A stretch of 64,000 nucleotides of DNA from an uncultured Planctomycetaceae bacterium (GCA_943787265.1 CALSLT010000009.1:1-64000), one strand, 5' to 3'. Shown: positions 55,139 through 64,000, counted from the first letter of the stretch. A program made the numbers and translations. The notes: generated from the sequence alone by a model not told the origin.

Positions 55139-57061
55139 ATGATTCGGACAAACTGTCCGACTGACGACGAGCTGCGCGAGTTCGGCTCGGGACGACTTAG
55201 TGGTGAAGCGGTCGACAAGGTCGCTCTGCATGTTGAAGAGTGCGCGGACTGCGAATCCCGGCTCGGTCAGTTTGACGATTCCGCGGATGAGTTCGTTACT
55301 GGCTTGCGCGGTTGCGCGACGTTGGCTGAAGACCAGAACAAATTCGCCGTACCGAGCTCTGTGGCCGAGGCTGTCGACGGCGTCGCGACGCACTCGCGAA
55401 GTGGCTCTGGTTCGAGCGTTTCGATGGACCCAGGAAAACGTTATGCGCGGCGACTTGCCGACGGTCCGGTGTTTGTCGATCGGTTCGAACTGCTGGACGA
55501 ACTTGGTGATGGCTCGTTTGGTTACGTTTTCAAAGCTCGCGATACAGAACTTGATCGTGTGGTCGCTCTGAAGGTGCAACGCGCCGGCGAGATGGCGACG
55601 GATGAGGATGTCGCTCGTTTTCTGAGAGAAGCTCGCAGCGTCGCGCAGTTGTCGCACTCGGCGATCGTGTCGCTCTACGAGTCCGGGCAAACAGAAGACG
55701 GCGTCTGCTACCTCGTCACAGAGTATGTGGAAGGCGAGACACTCGACAACTGCGAACGAGGCAGCTCACCCAACTGGCGAGAGGTTGCCAGGCAGCTCGC
55801 AGAGCTGGCCGAAGCTTTAGACTACGCACACACTCACGGAGTCGTGCATCGCGACATCAAACCGTCCAATCTGATGCTTGACCGAGATGGCCGTCCGCAC
55901 GTGATGGATTTCGGACTGGCTCGGCGAGACACCGGCGACGCGACTTTGACTTCCGACGGTCGAATCATGGGCACGCCGGCTTATATGTCTCCGGAACAGG
56001 CTCGTGGCGATTCGCACGCGGTCGACGCTCGGACAGACATCTACAGTCTGGGAGTCGTGCTGTTTGAAATGCTGACCGGCGAGCGTCCGTTTCAGGGCAA
56101 TCGGAGAATGCTCATCCTGCAGGTGCTTGATGACGAACCGCGCTCACCGAGGCAGTTTGACGACACGGTTCCTCGCGATCTGGAAACCGTCTGTCTGAAA
56201 GCGATGGCCAAGTCTCCCGGGCGGCGGTATCAGTCCGCGAAGGAGATGGCCGAAGACCTGCGTCGCTTCCTGAATGGCGAGCCCGTTTATGCTCGACCTG
56301 TCGGCAACATCGAACGACTCTGGCGATGGACCTGCCGATACCCGCTGGCGACGAGTCTGTTTATCGCTTTGTTGATTGGCTCGACCGCCGGCTTCGTTCA
56401 TCTGTCATCGTTGACAAAGTGGTTCATCCATCAAACGGCACTCGACGGAGCACGCATCGACGCGGCCATGCTGGAAATTGTCTTCGGGTTCTACAGCGAC
56501 GCTCTGGGGAATCTTGAAAGCGGAACGGTGAATATCTCGCATGAGTACGCCAGTCAAAAGGGCACTCTTCCGTTGCCGGCAACATTTACGATCGACGCGG
56601 GAATTCGGATCAGCGAGTCAGAGTGCGGAGTCCTGGTGCGGCTTTGCAGCGAACATCCGTGGCGGAAAGACGCTCAGAAGTTGACCGACTTCGAGCAGCG
56701 TGCGTTGACGGCTTTATCGGCACGAGCTGCCAGGGGCGAGAGCGAGCTTTTTCTGCACGAGTTTCAGGAAGAGGGCGATCGACAGTGGTTGTACCTGGCG
56801 AAAGGTCAGCTCATGAAGAAGAGCTGCGTCGACTGCCACAAGAAGCACCCGCAGAGTCCGAAGAAGGACTGGCAGGAGGGGGACCTTGCCGGAGCCCTGA
56901 TTCTCGCCCGACCGCTCGATCAGGACATCATTCGCACCGAAGACGGGCTTCGCGGTGCGTTTGTACTGATGGGCTCAGTCTTTGCCGTGCCGGCGGGAAT
57001 CGGCATGATCTTTGTCTGGAACAATCGTCGCCGTCGACGATTGGGGCTTGCAGCAAGATGA
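55139..57061 (+). CDS. Ser/Thr kinase with N-terminal anti-sigma-type zinc finger and extracytoplasmic CxxCH sensor domain
   Basis: A 640-residue one-protein signalling system. Residues 25-45 hold an anti-sigma-type zinc-binding motif, His31-x3-Cys35-x2-Cys38. The kinase domain covers about 115-385: GDGSFG loop, Lys145 (VALKVQ), HRD 237-239 and DFG 257-259, all catalytic residues present. After a first membrane helix (LATSLFIALLIGSTAGF) an extracytoplasmic domain (about 420-600) resembles Tll0287/DUF3365 haem-sensor domains and carries Cys563-Val-Asp-Cys566-His567. A last membrane helix and an Arg-rich tail close it. It overlaps the ECF sigma gene by 4 nt. Ribosome site GGGAG before the ATG. 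Confidence 0.9.
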   Translation: MIRTNCPTDDELREFGSGRLSGEAVDKVALHVEECADCESRLGQFDDSADEFVTGLRGCATLAEDQNKFAVPSSVAEAVDGVATHSRSGSGSSVSMDPGKRYARRLADGPVFVDRFELLDELGDGSFGYVFKARDTELDRVVALKVQRAGEMATDEDVARFLREARSVAQLSHSAIVSLYESGQTEDGVCYLVTEYVEGETLDNCERGSSPNWREVARQLAELAEALDYAHTHGVVHRDIKPSNLMLDRDGRPHVMDFGLARRDTGDATLTSDGRIMGTPAYMSPEQARGDSHAVDARTDIYSLGVVLFEMLTGERPFQGNRRMLILQVLDDEPRSPRQFDDTVPRDLETVCLKAMAKSPGRRYQSAKEMAEDLRRFLNGEPVYARPVGNIERLWRWTCRYPLATSLFIALLIGSTAGFVHLSSLTKWFIHQTALDGARIDAAMLEIVFGFYSDALGNLESGTVNISHEYASQKGTLPLPATFTIDAGIRISESECGVLVRLCSEHPWRKDAQKLTDFEQRALTALSARAARGESELFLHEFQEEGDRQWLYLAKGQLMKKSCVDCHKKHPQSPKKDWQEGDLAGALILARPLDQDIIRTEDGLRGAFVLMGSVFAVPAGIGMIFVWNNRRRRRLGLAAR

Positions 57062-57711
57062 GTCGTGCCCCCAAAGATCAGCAACCAAAACGCCGCGCGA
57101 GTCTTTCGACGTCGCGAAGTCTGCTGGTGCGCGTTCGCAACGACGAAGACGATGCATGGACGCGACTGGTCGATCTTTACACGCCGCTCGTCTGTTACTG
57201 GTGCCGACAGAACGGTCTTTCCGAACAGGACCTTCCGGATGTTGCTCAAGAGATATTTCAGGCAGTCGCTCGAAACATCGAACGCTTCCGCGACGACGGA
57301 CCAAAGAGCACGTTTCGAGGCTGGCTTCGAACGGTAACGCGTAGCAAAGTTGCCGATTCATTCCGTCGAAAAGGCAAAGAGCCCGACGCGGCCGGTGGCA
57401 CCGATGCTCAGTTCCGTTTCAACCAGCTCGTTGATCAGGAACCTGTCGCTGGCCAGGAAGTTGAAGACTCAGCAGGTCTGTCCGAGGAACGCAGAGTTCT
57501 CTTTCGGCAGGCCCTGGAACTAATCCAGCGCGACTTCGAAGAACGCACCTGGAACGCCTTTTGGAAAGTCGCCGTTGAAGGCCGACCGACTGCTGATGTC
57601 GCCGACGAGCTCAACATGAAACCGGGCACTGTGCGGGTTTCTCGTTGCCGAGTGCTCGCGCGCTTGCGAGAAGAATTTGGCGACCTGATCGAAAGCGACG
57701 AGCAGGAATAG
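57058..57711 (+). CDS. ECF-type RNA polymerase sigma factor, paired with the preceding kinase
   Basis: A 217-residue ECF sigma factor. Start ATG at 57058 overlaps the kinase stop (ATGA), so the two are translationally coupled. Region 2 is RNDEDDAWTRLVDLYTPLVCYWCRQNGL and DVAQEIFQAVARNIERFR; region 4 is LNMKPGTVRVSRCRVLARLREEFG. It is of the type found next to Ser/Thr kinases in planctomycetes. No separate anti-sigma gene exists; the kinase's zinc finger may take that role. Confidence 0.92.
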   Translation: MSRAPKDQQPKRRASLSTSRSLLVRVRNDEDDAWTRLVDLYTPLVCYWCRQNGLSEQDLPDVAQEIFQAVARNIERFRDDGPKSTFRGWLRTVTRSKVADSFRRKGKEPDAAGGTDAQFRFNQLVDQEPVAGQEVEDSAGLSEERRVLFRQALELIQRDFEERTWNAFWKVAVEGRPTADVADELNMKPGTVRVSRCRVLARLREEFGDLIESDEQE

Positions 57712-57780
57712 GAATGCGTCGAACGGCTCACCCCAGCCAAAACGCACCTCAAGTCGCAATCTGTTGCCCCCTCACCCTAG

Positions 57781-57837
57781 CCCTCTCCCCCGCAAGCAAG
57801 TCGAACAGAATTGGGAAACCGATCGCGGGGGAGAGGG
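57781..57837. repeat. 13-bp inverted repeat between convergent genes
   Basis: CCCTCTCCCCCGC (57781-57793) and GCGGGGGAGAGGG (57825-57837) match perfectly over 13 bp, with a 31-nt loop. It follows CCCCCTCACCCTAG. This kind of GGGGGAGAGGG element is found dispersed in many bacterial genomes; here it may serve as terminator for both flanking genes. Confidence 0.75.
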
Positions 57838-57858
57838 GACTGAATTAACAGTCCGCTG

Positions 57859-59298
57859 TCACCGGTCTTTCGAACGAAGTTGCTGCAACTGGTCGAGGAT
57901 TGATTCGGTGATTTTTGTAGACGCGTCGGTTTCTAGGTAGCTCCAGCTTGATCGCCAGGTTTCGTAGCCTCCGAGTTTGTGCTGTTCTGGCGACGGCAGA
58001 TAGCCGTTGTAGCCGTTGGCGAGGCCGATCAGGAAAGTTGTTTTGAACGGACTGCGGCGTTTTATTTCGAGGCCGATTTCTGCAAATACCTCGCAAGGAA
58101 CGGTGACGATCGCCAATTCGCCAATTGAAATTGTCTGCAGCTTGATTCGGACAGTCGGCGGGGCTTCAGATAGTCGCACTGATTCCTGCGCGTAGACCTC
58201 GGTCATCGTCAGTCGTTCCGGATTCGCAGCCCTGGCGAGCAGAGCTTTTGCCTTCTTGAGTTGTTCAGCGTCGGGTTGGCGGATTCCGACTTCAAGCTCT
58301 CGTTCATTCATCAGGATCGTTGTTTCGTTCTGGAAGTCGATCATGGCGTTAGTCGCGGCGACTCGATCCGCCACAAGTGAGGCGACGGCTGTCATTCTTT
58401 CAAACGGTTGACTCCGCGGCCGGGCATCAGGGAAACGATAGTTGTTGACATCGCCGCTGGCCCCGTTGGACATGATGCCCACGAAACCACTTTCGGCATC
58501 AGGTTTGAATCGACTCGCAATCTGACGAGCAAATTCGCCAAAGTAATCAGCAGAAAGTTGGCCGGGAGAAATTCCGCCAACGTAGTGCAGGCCGTAATTC
58601 GCGAGCAGCGACACTGGCTGTCCCTTCGCACTTCGCACCGAAAGAAACGTCACGTCAGCATCAACTGGGCCGGCCGCTTTGATCAGCAGTCCGGTTCCGC
58701 GCGGCGGGTTGGTTCGCACCTGATCTCCGGGTTCCTGGAACGGGTTCGGCTGTAGAGCCTGCGGTTTAACGAACCATCGACGATTGCCGACTTCTTCAGG
58801 GACCTGTGTCGTTCCCCAGCCGACTTCGACCGGCTGAATTCTGGCGTTGGCTTCGATGATCGCCTGCGTGATCTGCCGCGTGAGATGCTCAACGTACTCC
58901 GGATCAGGGTTGCACTGTGCAAGCGGAACGGCGGTCGGTGCAGAGTGTGTGTGCGTTGCGGCTGTCAGAATTCGGTTCACCGGGATGCCGGTCGCCTTCG
59001 CGGCGGCGGCCTTGCTCTGGTCGTAAATGTCTCGCGTGATCAGGCAACTGTCACATACCACGATCGCGATTCGAGTTTTTCCATCATCAATCACCATGCA
59101 CCGGGCATGCAGCCGATCATGAGCCTGCATGGCGAGACGATCCTGAAAACCGCCTGTCATCGACACCGGAAATCGCAGCGGTGTGATGTCGACTGCCGAC
59201 GCGCCGCCTCGAAGTTGGCCTGCATCGAGACGAGCAGCGATTGTAAGAACGACTGCCAGAAAGACTGTTCCAGCGAAACGTGTATTCATGTGACTCAC
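57859..59298 (-). CDS. Neutral/alkaline ceramidase-like exported protein
   Basis: A 479-residue protein with an N-terminal signal peptide (FAGTVFLAVVLTI, cleavage near RLDAGQL; start may be Met4). The ceramidase fold is indicated by GGASAVDITPL, VVCDSCLITRD, the zinc-site-type ATHTHSAP, GLLIKAA and GFVGIMSNGASGDVNNYRFP. Planctomycetes encode many copies, often not acting on ceramide. Co-directional with and downstream of a GH43-like gene; substrates could be N-acyl compounds. Confidence 0.85.
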   Translation of the reverse strand: MSHMNTRFAGTVFLAVVLTIAARLDAGQLRGGASAVDITPLRFPVSMTGGFQDRLAMQAHDRLHARCMVIDDGKTRIAIVVCDSCLITRDIYDQSKAAAAKATGIPVNRILTAATHTHSAPTAVPLAQCNPDPEYVEHLTRQITQAIIEANARIQPVEVGWGTTQVPEEVGNRRWFVKPQALQPNPFQEPGDQVRTNPPRGTGLLIKAAGPVDADVTFLSVRSAKGQPVSLLANYGLHYVGGISPGQLSADYFGEFARQIASRFKPDAESGFVGIMSNGASGDVNNYRFPDARPRSQPFERMTAVASLVADRVAATNAMIDFQNETTILMNERELEVGIRQPDAEQLKKAKALLARAANPERLTMTEVYAQESVRLSEAPPTVRIKLQTISIGELAIVTVPCEVFAEIGLEIKRRSPFKTTFLIGLANGYNGYLPSPEQHKLGGYETWRSSWSYLETDASTKITESILDQLQQLRSKDR

Positions 59299-59329
59299 CC
59301 TTCATGAACGTTGTCAAAGTCGAAGATGG

Positions 59330-60418
59330 TTACTTCGTCAGTTTCAGCTCGGCAACGCCGATGCTTGCGTAAACCGAAGCGCCGTCTCGCCGAGTACGAC
59401 CTTCGGCATCGACGTATTCCCGCTGCCAGTCGCGGGCTGAGTAATACATCAGCAGTCGATCGTCGACGCGGACGATGCACGGCGTCGATGTGTAGCGACT
59501 GTCGAATCGTTCTTTGCCTTCCGCAGCCGGGAAGGCGAGGCGGGTGTGGTCGACATCCCAGTTCGTACCGTCCGCTGACTTCGCACAGAAAAGTTCGAAC
59601 GTCCCGCCGTCGCGGTGGCAACCGTGCCACATGTACCAGGCATTGCCTTCGTGAATGACAAATGGATAGACGACACTGTTCACGCCGGCTCGAGGTTGAA
59701 GAACGGGCTTTGCACCACGAGTCCATTTCAAGCCGTCGGTCGAACGGAATTCATAAATGTTTGCGTAGAGGCCGCCGTTGATCAGCTTGTGATCGGGCCG
59801 CGAGCCCATCCACATGCGATAATTGTCGGGACCGAGTTGCGTCACGCTCGGTGATCGCCCGCATGGATACAACGGCTGCGGATCAACCTTCCAATGAATG
59901 CCGTCAGCGCTGGTGGCGTGTCCGAGTCGCTGGTCGTTTCCGATGATCTTGTTTTTCGCATCTCGCGAGACGCCGTCACCCGACACGAACCACATCCGAA
60001 ACTGGTTTGTCGCCGCATCGTGTTTCACAAACGGCGTCTGAATGGGAGTTCCCCAGGGGACGTCGTCACCCGTCAATACGGGGTTGTCTGGATGCTCTCG
60101 CCACTGAATCCCGTCGTCCGATTCGGCATAGCCCATGAGCATGTTGTTGGTTCGCGACGCTTCGGAAGTGCCGAGGTACCACATCCTGAATTTGCCATCG
60201 TGAAAGATCACATGGGGCGAGTAACAAACCACTCGGCACCATTTCTGTTTTGTCGTTCTCGCCGAGAGAATCGGTTCGTCGCGGCGTTGCCACGGTTGAG
60301 GCCTCTGATCAAGCGGCGGTAGATCATCAGCAAGCACGGACGGCTCACACGACAACATCGCTGTCGATATCGTCACCGCCAACATCGCAGCCGGTAAAAT
60401 CGATTCACGAATCTTCAT
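59330..60418 (-). CDS. Exported GH43-like five-bladed propeller glycosidase
   Basis: A 362-residue protein. The start at 60418 (MKIRESILPAAML) gives a signal peptide (cleavage near VLADDLP); an earlier one at 60460 is less likely. Blade-like repeats KFRMWYLGT, QFRMWFVSG, NYRMWMGSR and AWYMWHG, with SDDGIQW, SADGIHW, STDGLKW and SADGTNW Asp-box-like turns, are typical of family 43/62/DUF377-type propellers. A glycoside hydrolase acting outside the cytoplasm is likely. Upstream of, and co-directional with, the ceramidase-like gene. Confidence 0.8.
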   Translation of the reverse strand: MKIRESILPAAMLAVTISTAMLSCEPSVLADDLPPLDQRPQPWQRRDEPILSARTTKQKWCRVVCYSPHVIFHDGKFRMWYLGTSEASRTNNMLMGYAESDDGIQWREHPDNPVLTGDDVPWGTPIQTPFVKHDAATNQFRMWFVSGDGVSRDAKNKIIGNDQRLGHATSADGIHWKVDPQPLYPCGRSPSVTQLGPDNYRMWMGSRPDHKLINGGLYANIYEFRSTDGLKWTRGAKPVLQPRAGVNSVVYPFVIHEGNAWYMWHGCHRDGGTFELFCAKSADGTNWDVDHTRLAFPAAEGKERFDSRYTSTPCIVRVDDRLLMYYSARDWQREYVDAEGRTRRDGASVYASIGVAELKLTK

Positions 60419-60550
60419 GGAAGTCCCTCGTGCAGTGCTCAATGAAAGGTCGACGTGCAACCGATCAATAAACTGTGATACGATCTGAGCTTCGCAGAAT
60501 CACCCCGGCGACACCAGATGCCGCCGTTTTTCGATTAAGAGGGTTTCGAA

Positions 60551-61933
60551 ATGCTGACACTCGCCGGCCGACCTGAATGCGGTAAATCGTTTTGTGACGG
60601 GCTTTCCCGCCGCAACTTTCTGCAGATCGGTGCTCTGGGTGGAGCGGGACTAACTCTGCCCGGGCTGCTTCGAGCCGAGGCTGCCTCCGGAAACGGTAGC
60701 TCGAACAAGTCCGTAATTATGATCTACCTGGTTGGCGGGCCTCCGCACCAGGATATGTTCGATCTGAAGCCGAACGCTCCGAAAGAAGTCGCAGGTCCCT
60801 GGCAGCCGATCGCGACCAACGTGCCGGGCATGGAAATCTGCGAAGCGTTTCCGAAGCTCGCCGGGATGGCGGACAAGCTGGTGACGATCCGCTCGCTGGT
60901 TGGCTCGCAGTCCGGCCACGATGCCATTCAGGTTTTTAATGGTCACGACCCACGCAAACCCAAACCGAGCGGTGGCTGGCCTCAGTTCGGATCCGCGGTT
61001 GCCAAAGTTCAGGGAGCAACCGGCGCTTCCGCACCGCCATTCGTCAGCCTCTGCTACCAGACCACTCACGGTCCGTACAACGAACCTGGTCCTGGCTTTC
61101 TGGGAGCGTCGTACTCGCCGTTCCGGCCGATGGGGCCGACGAAGGACGACATGATCCTGAACGGCGTGACCATCGAACGACTCGGTGATCGACAGTCGCT
61201 ACTGAAAAGCGTCGACAAGTTCCGCCGCGACGTCGACACCAGCGGCATGATGAAAGGCATCGACACGTTCACCGGGCAGGCGATGGGACTTCTTACATCC
61301 TCGAAACTGGCCGACGCACTGGACCTGTCGAAAGAAGATCCGGAAATCGTCGCTCGCTACGGAACCGGAGACCCTGTCAAACGAATCGATTCAAACGGTG
61401 CTCCGCGAGTTCCTCAAAGTATGCTGGTGGCTCGCCGCTTAATTGAAGCCGGCGCGCGAGTCGTCACGTTGAACTATTCGAAGTGGGACTGGCACGGCGG
61501 ACTGAATGCCGAGGGGCGTGCGAACAATTCGATCTTCCTCCGCGAAGCTGAAGACTTCCCGATCTTTGACAACTGCGTCAGCAATCTGGTGTCCGACCTG
61601 CACGAACGAGGCCTCGATAAAGACTGCACTGTCATCGTGTGGGGTGAGTTCGGCCGGACTCCGATCATCAGCAAACGGGTCGGTCGCGATCACTGGCCAC
61701 GACTCAGTTGCGCCTTGATGGCTGGCGGCGGAATGAAAACCGGACAGGTCATCGGCTCAACCGACCGACTTGGCGGCGAAGCGGTTTCCCGACCGGTCAC
61801 GTACTCCGAAGTTTACTCAACGCTGTATCACAATCTCGGAATCGATCCGAGACTGACGACCATCGACGATAACAACGGCCGCCCTCAATACTTGCTCGAA
61901 GAAGACGCGGCGCCGCTCCGTGAACTTGTGTGA
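60551..61933 (+). CDS. DUF1501 protein, Tat-exported
   Basis: A 460-residue DUF1501 protein with a twin-arginine signal (SRRNFLQIGALGGAG). Sulfatase-like metal/phosphatase-fold motifs include IYLVGGPPHQDMFDLKPNAP, SLVGSQSGHDAIQVFNGHDPRK and WGEFGRTPIISKRVGRDHWP. Such proteins are a hallmark of planctomycetes and often pair with DUF1549/DUF1553 cytochrome-domain genes, which are not adjacent here. Role unknown. Divergent from the GH43-like gene. Confidence 0.95.
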   Translation: MLTLAGRPECGKSFCDGLSRRNFLQIGALGGAGLTLPGLLRAEAASGNGSSNKSVIMIYLVGGPPHQDMFDLKPNAPKEVAGPWQPIATNVPGMEICEAFPKLAGMADKLVTIRSLVGSQSGHDAIQVFNGHDPRKPKPSGGWPQFGSAVAKVQGATGASAPPFVSLCYQTTHGPYNEPGPGFLGASYSPFRPMGPTKDDMILNGVTIERLGDRQSLLKSVDKFRRDVDTSGMMKGIDTFTGQAMGLLTSSKLADALDLSKEDPEIVARYGTGDPVKRIDSNGAPRVPQSMLVARRLIEAGARVVTLNYSKWDWHGGLNAEGRANNSIFLREAEDFPIFDNCVSNLVSDLHERGLDKDCTVIVWGEFGRTPIISKRVGRDHWPRLSCALMAGGGMKTGQVIGSTDRLGGEAVSRPVTYSEVYSTLYHNLGIDPRLTTIDDNNGRPQYLLEEDAAPLRELV

Positions 61934-61943
61934 GACCAATTCG

Positions 61944-61973
61944 TTGGTGCGTCAAGACGCACCCTACGAATTC
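61944..61973 (+). repeat. Dispersed palindromic repeat, single copy
   Basis: Perfect core GGTGCGTCAAGACGCACC followed by CTACGAA, between the convergent DUF1501 and secretin-domain genes. Same unit as at 20432-20507 and 54992-55018. Confidence 0.85.
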
Positions 61974-61977
61974 ACCG

Positions 61978-64000
61978 TCAGATACCCGTTGCCGCGTCCT
62001 GATAGAGGTCCAATAGGACCTTCGCTTTTTCAAGTCGTTGCTCTGCCGCAATCGCTTCACGCTTGCGTTTGTCGAGTTCATGACTGGGAAGTGCCTTGGC
62101 CTCAACCAGTTGTGCTGCTCTGTCAAGTTCCTGCTTAGCAGTCTCCAGGACCAGGTGAACCGTTTCGACTTCAGACTGCAGCAGTCGAATCTGTGTGTCG
62201 TACTCCTTCATCGCGAATTTTTGATTTGCTTCGACTTGAGCCAGATTCTTCGTTCGTTGTTCTTGCTCGCGTTTGGCTGCTTCGTCCTTCGACTTTCCAT
62301 ATCGTTCGTTCCATGTTTCATTGCTCGCTTTAGTCTGGGCAACTCGTTTGGCGTGAGTTGCCAACAGCTCACGGAACTCTTCCGCGTTTCGCAGGATGAC
62401 TGTCCCTTCGGAAGTCTGACTGACCACGACAGTCTGGTTGCCGACAGTCCTGTTGCTGCTAGGTTGCACATTCTGTCTCGGTGCAGGCTGCAGCCGCGTG
62501 CTGCCATTTTGACGTTGGATGACGGTCTCGTTTACGACGACGGTTTTCTGAGTTCCGCCAGCTTCGTTGTGATTCCATTTCAGATTGGGGTCGAGCAACT
62601 CTTCAACGCGGCGATCGATGATCTTGTCTGCGATCTTGTCTCGCATTTCGATCGACTGCTGAATTCGTTTGAGCCGTGCTGCGAACTCGGCCAGCTCAGC
62701 TCGTTGCAATTCCTGACGGGCGAGAAATGTTTTTCGAACGACCTTTCGCAGCTCCGCTTTGCGTTTTCCGTCGTCTTCAGCTGGCTCTTTCAAACCATTC
62801 TGAAACGATCGCAAACTCTCAGCGGCCTTGCTGGTCTGTCGGTCCAGCTCTCGAATTTGAATCCGAGTCTCCGATGGGGCCACGGAAGGCACGTCAACAT
62901 AAAAGGTGGAGTATCTCTTGTTCTTGTCGGTCTGCTGTACGCTGGCGTTCGGAGTACCAGCCGCGGCTGGCGGTTCTGGGAGCCGTTTCGGTTGCTGGCT
63001 GTCGAGCATCTCGACAATGACTTCCATCTCGCGAAGTTGAGACGGGGCACCTCGAACGACCACGGAATTTGTTCGGACGTTCGGGGCAATTCCAAATCCC
63101 TTATCGAACAACTGGGAAACGCCCTGAGCGATGACACTGGCATCGGCATACTTCAGCATGAAGATTCGAGTTTCAACCACCGGTTCGGAATTCGCATCGT
63201 TATTAACAGCGTCACTTGCATATGCCTCTGCAACTGCCGCACGGTTTTCGGCCCGACGAGTGGACAGCGAGTCGAGAATCTTTTGAGTGACTCGCTGCGC
63301 GACGACAGAGTCCTGTGGCGTTTGTACGATCAACCCTTCTTGCCCGGACCATAACAGGACGTCTTTGCTTTCCTTGACGGAATCGAGAATTGCCGCGACT
63401 ACTGACAGCACGTTTCTGCTCTGAACGACTGACACAAGTCTGTCCGTGTCGCCCATCTTGACGACGAGTCCAGGAGACTTTCTAAGAACACTCTGAAGTG
63501 CTGAACTCGTCGGCTCGACCCGTGAGGCTGGCTGCCCGTTCTCTCCGACAAAGTTGACGGTTGCCCGATTGGTTCTTTGCTGTTGTGCCGCCGCTTTGCC
63601 CGCCGCCGAGTATCCGTAACGCGGTCCAACGGGGGCATCCTTCGTTCCTGACTTTGCTGTCGGGTCGGATTTCGAAGAGTAGTAGTAACGTCGGTACTCG
63701 AGTGGTTTCGTGTGCTTTGCTGGCGGTGCGATTTGAACATCGACGGCGAACAGTTTCTTTGCAGTGACCATGATCCGGATGTTGTCGATCACTGGCCAGG
63801 GAGTGTCCGCTGGGGCCAGCACGGTGACGACGTTTCGATTATCCGACGGCTTTGAAAAACTCAGTCGCACAACCCCGTGTCCCTGCAGCGACTTCACAAG
63901 GCTTATCACGTCATCCGTTTTGGTGTCCGGACGAGCGGCAATTCTGGCCTCGATGCCACCCGAGCTTGTCGTTGATGCGGTACCCTGCGTCGATTGTTTG
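61978..64000 (-). CDS. Secretin N-domain protein with C-terminal coiled coil, 5' end beyond the window
   Basis: The frame is open through the right edge, so the N terminus is missing; at least 674 codons are present (a GTG at 63909 is an internal possibility). Secretin-type N1 domains occur: FVVDV-like DNIRIMVTAKKL and RIFMLKYADASVIAQGVSQLFDKG with NSVVVRGAPSQLREMEVI. The secretin barrel itself is absent. Residues in the last 250 are charged coiled coil (RTKNLAQVEANQKFA, LLQSEVETVHLVLETA). It probably acts as a periplasmic, secretin-associated or scaffold protein. No partner secretion genes are visible. Confidence 0.7.
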   Translation of the reverse strand, partial: KQSTQGTASTTSSGGIEARIAARPDTKTDDVISLVKSLQGHGVVRLSFSKPSDNRNVVTVLAPADTPWPVIDNIRIMVTAKKLFAVDVQIAPPAKHTKPLEYRRYYYSSKSDPTAKSGTKDAPVGPRYGYSAAGKAAAQQQRTNRATVNFVGENGQPASRVEPTSSALQSVLRKSPGLVVKMGDTDRLVSVVQSRNVLSVVAAILDSVKESKDVLLWSGQEGLIVQTPQDSVVAQRVTQKILDSLSTRRAENRAAVAEAYASDAVNNDANSEPVVETRIFMLKYADASVIAQGVSQLFDKGFGIAPNVRTNSVVVRGAPSQLREMEVIVEMLDSQQPKRLPEPPAAAGTPNASVQQTDKNKRYSTFYVDVPSVAPSETRIQIRELDRQTSKAAESLRSFQNGLKEPAEDDGKRKAELRKVVRKTFLARQELQRAELAEFAARLKRIQQSIEMRDKIADKIIDRRVEELLDPNLKWNHNEAGGTQKTVVVNETVIQRQNGSTRLQPAPRQNVQPSSNRTVGNQTVVVSQTSEGTVILRNAEEFRELLATHAKRVAQTKASNETWNERYGKSKDEAAKREQEQRTKNLAQVEANQKFAMKEYDTQIRLLQSEVETVHLVLETAKQELDRAAQLVEAKALPSHELDKRKREAIAAEQRLEKAKVLLDLYQDAATGI

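Overview
The window looks like a chromosomal segment of a planctomycete (phylum Planctomycetota). The evidence is the gene families present: a DUF1501 Tat-exported protein, a neutral-ceramidase-like lipoprotein/secreted protein, secreted Gfo/Idh/MocA-type proteins, a Ser/Thr kinase paired with an ECF sigma factor, an MJ0042-type zinc-ribbon membrane protein, secreted esterases and a GH43-like propeller. Base composition is moderate (roughly mid-50s % GC by eye) and fairly even. No phage, plasmid or CRISPR region is seen; the only mobile DNA is an IS256-type transposase fragment.

Layout. 0-10 kb: hflX; a frameshifted aminotransferase; an orphan GspE/PilB ATPase behind a STAS-membrane protein; queE; an FGGY sugar kinase/6-phosphofructokinase pair; an HtrA protease. 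10-21 kb: EEP nuclease/phosphatase; rtcB; an exported thioredoxin-like protein; accB-accC (fatty-acid synthesis); a PPi-type phosphofructokinase; ftsH; an Asp-box propeller. 22-27.5 kb: a protein made of four ~75-residue repeats, pabB, a pabA/trpG amidotransferase, lipB-lipA and tRNA-Leu(CAG). 27.6-32.2 kb: a porin-like gene broken by an IS256 fragment, a cytochrome P450, and a small SelW-like selenoprotein gene with an in-frame UGA and a SECIS-like hairpin. 32-39 kb: a zinc-ribbon/hydrolase membrane protein, pyruvate phosphate dikinase and a DUF434 protein flanked by a duplicated ppdK 3' end. 39-45.5 kb: a complete SOS mutasome operon, lexA-imuA-imuB-dnaE2, behind a palindromic candidate LexA operator. 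45.5-64 kb: a typical planctomycete mix (DUF72, oxidoreductases, phosphoesterase, esterases, D-carbamoylase-like amidase, SUKH protein), the kinase/ECF sigma pair, ceramidase-like, GH43-like and DUF1501 genes, and a secretin-domain protein cut by the right edge.

How genes work together. Two phosphofructokinases with different donor signatures (GGDG and GGDD) plus pyruvate phosphate dikinase suggest a partly pyrophosphate-linked, reversible glycolysis. LexA, ImuA, ImuB and DnaE2 form a DNA-damage-induced mutagenesis unit. The kinase carries an anti-sigma-type zinc finger and an extracytoplasmic CxxCH sensor domain and overlaps its ECF sigma gene by 4 nt, so it is probably a complete one-protein signalling path. 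LipB/LipA make protein-bound lipoate, although this LipB appears to lack the usual Lys/Cys dyad. The selenoprotein implies that the organism has selenocysteine machinery elsewhere in the genome.
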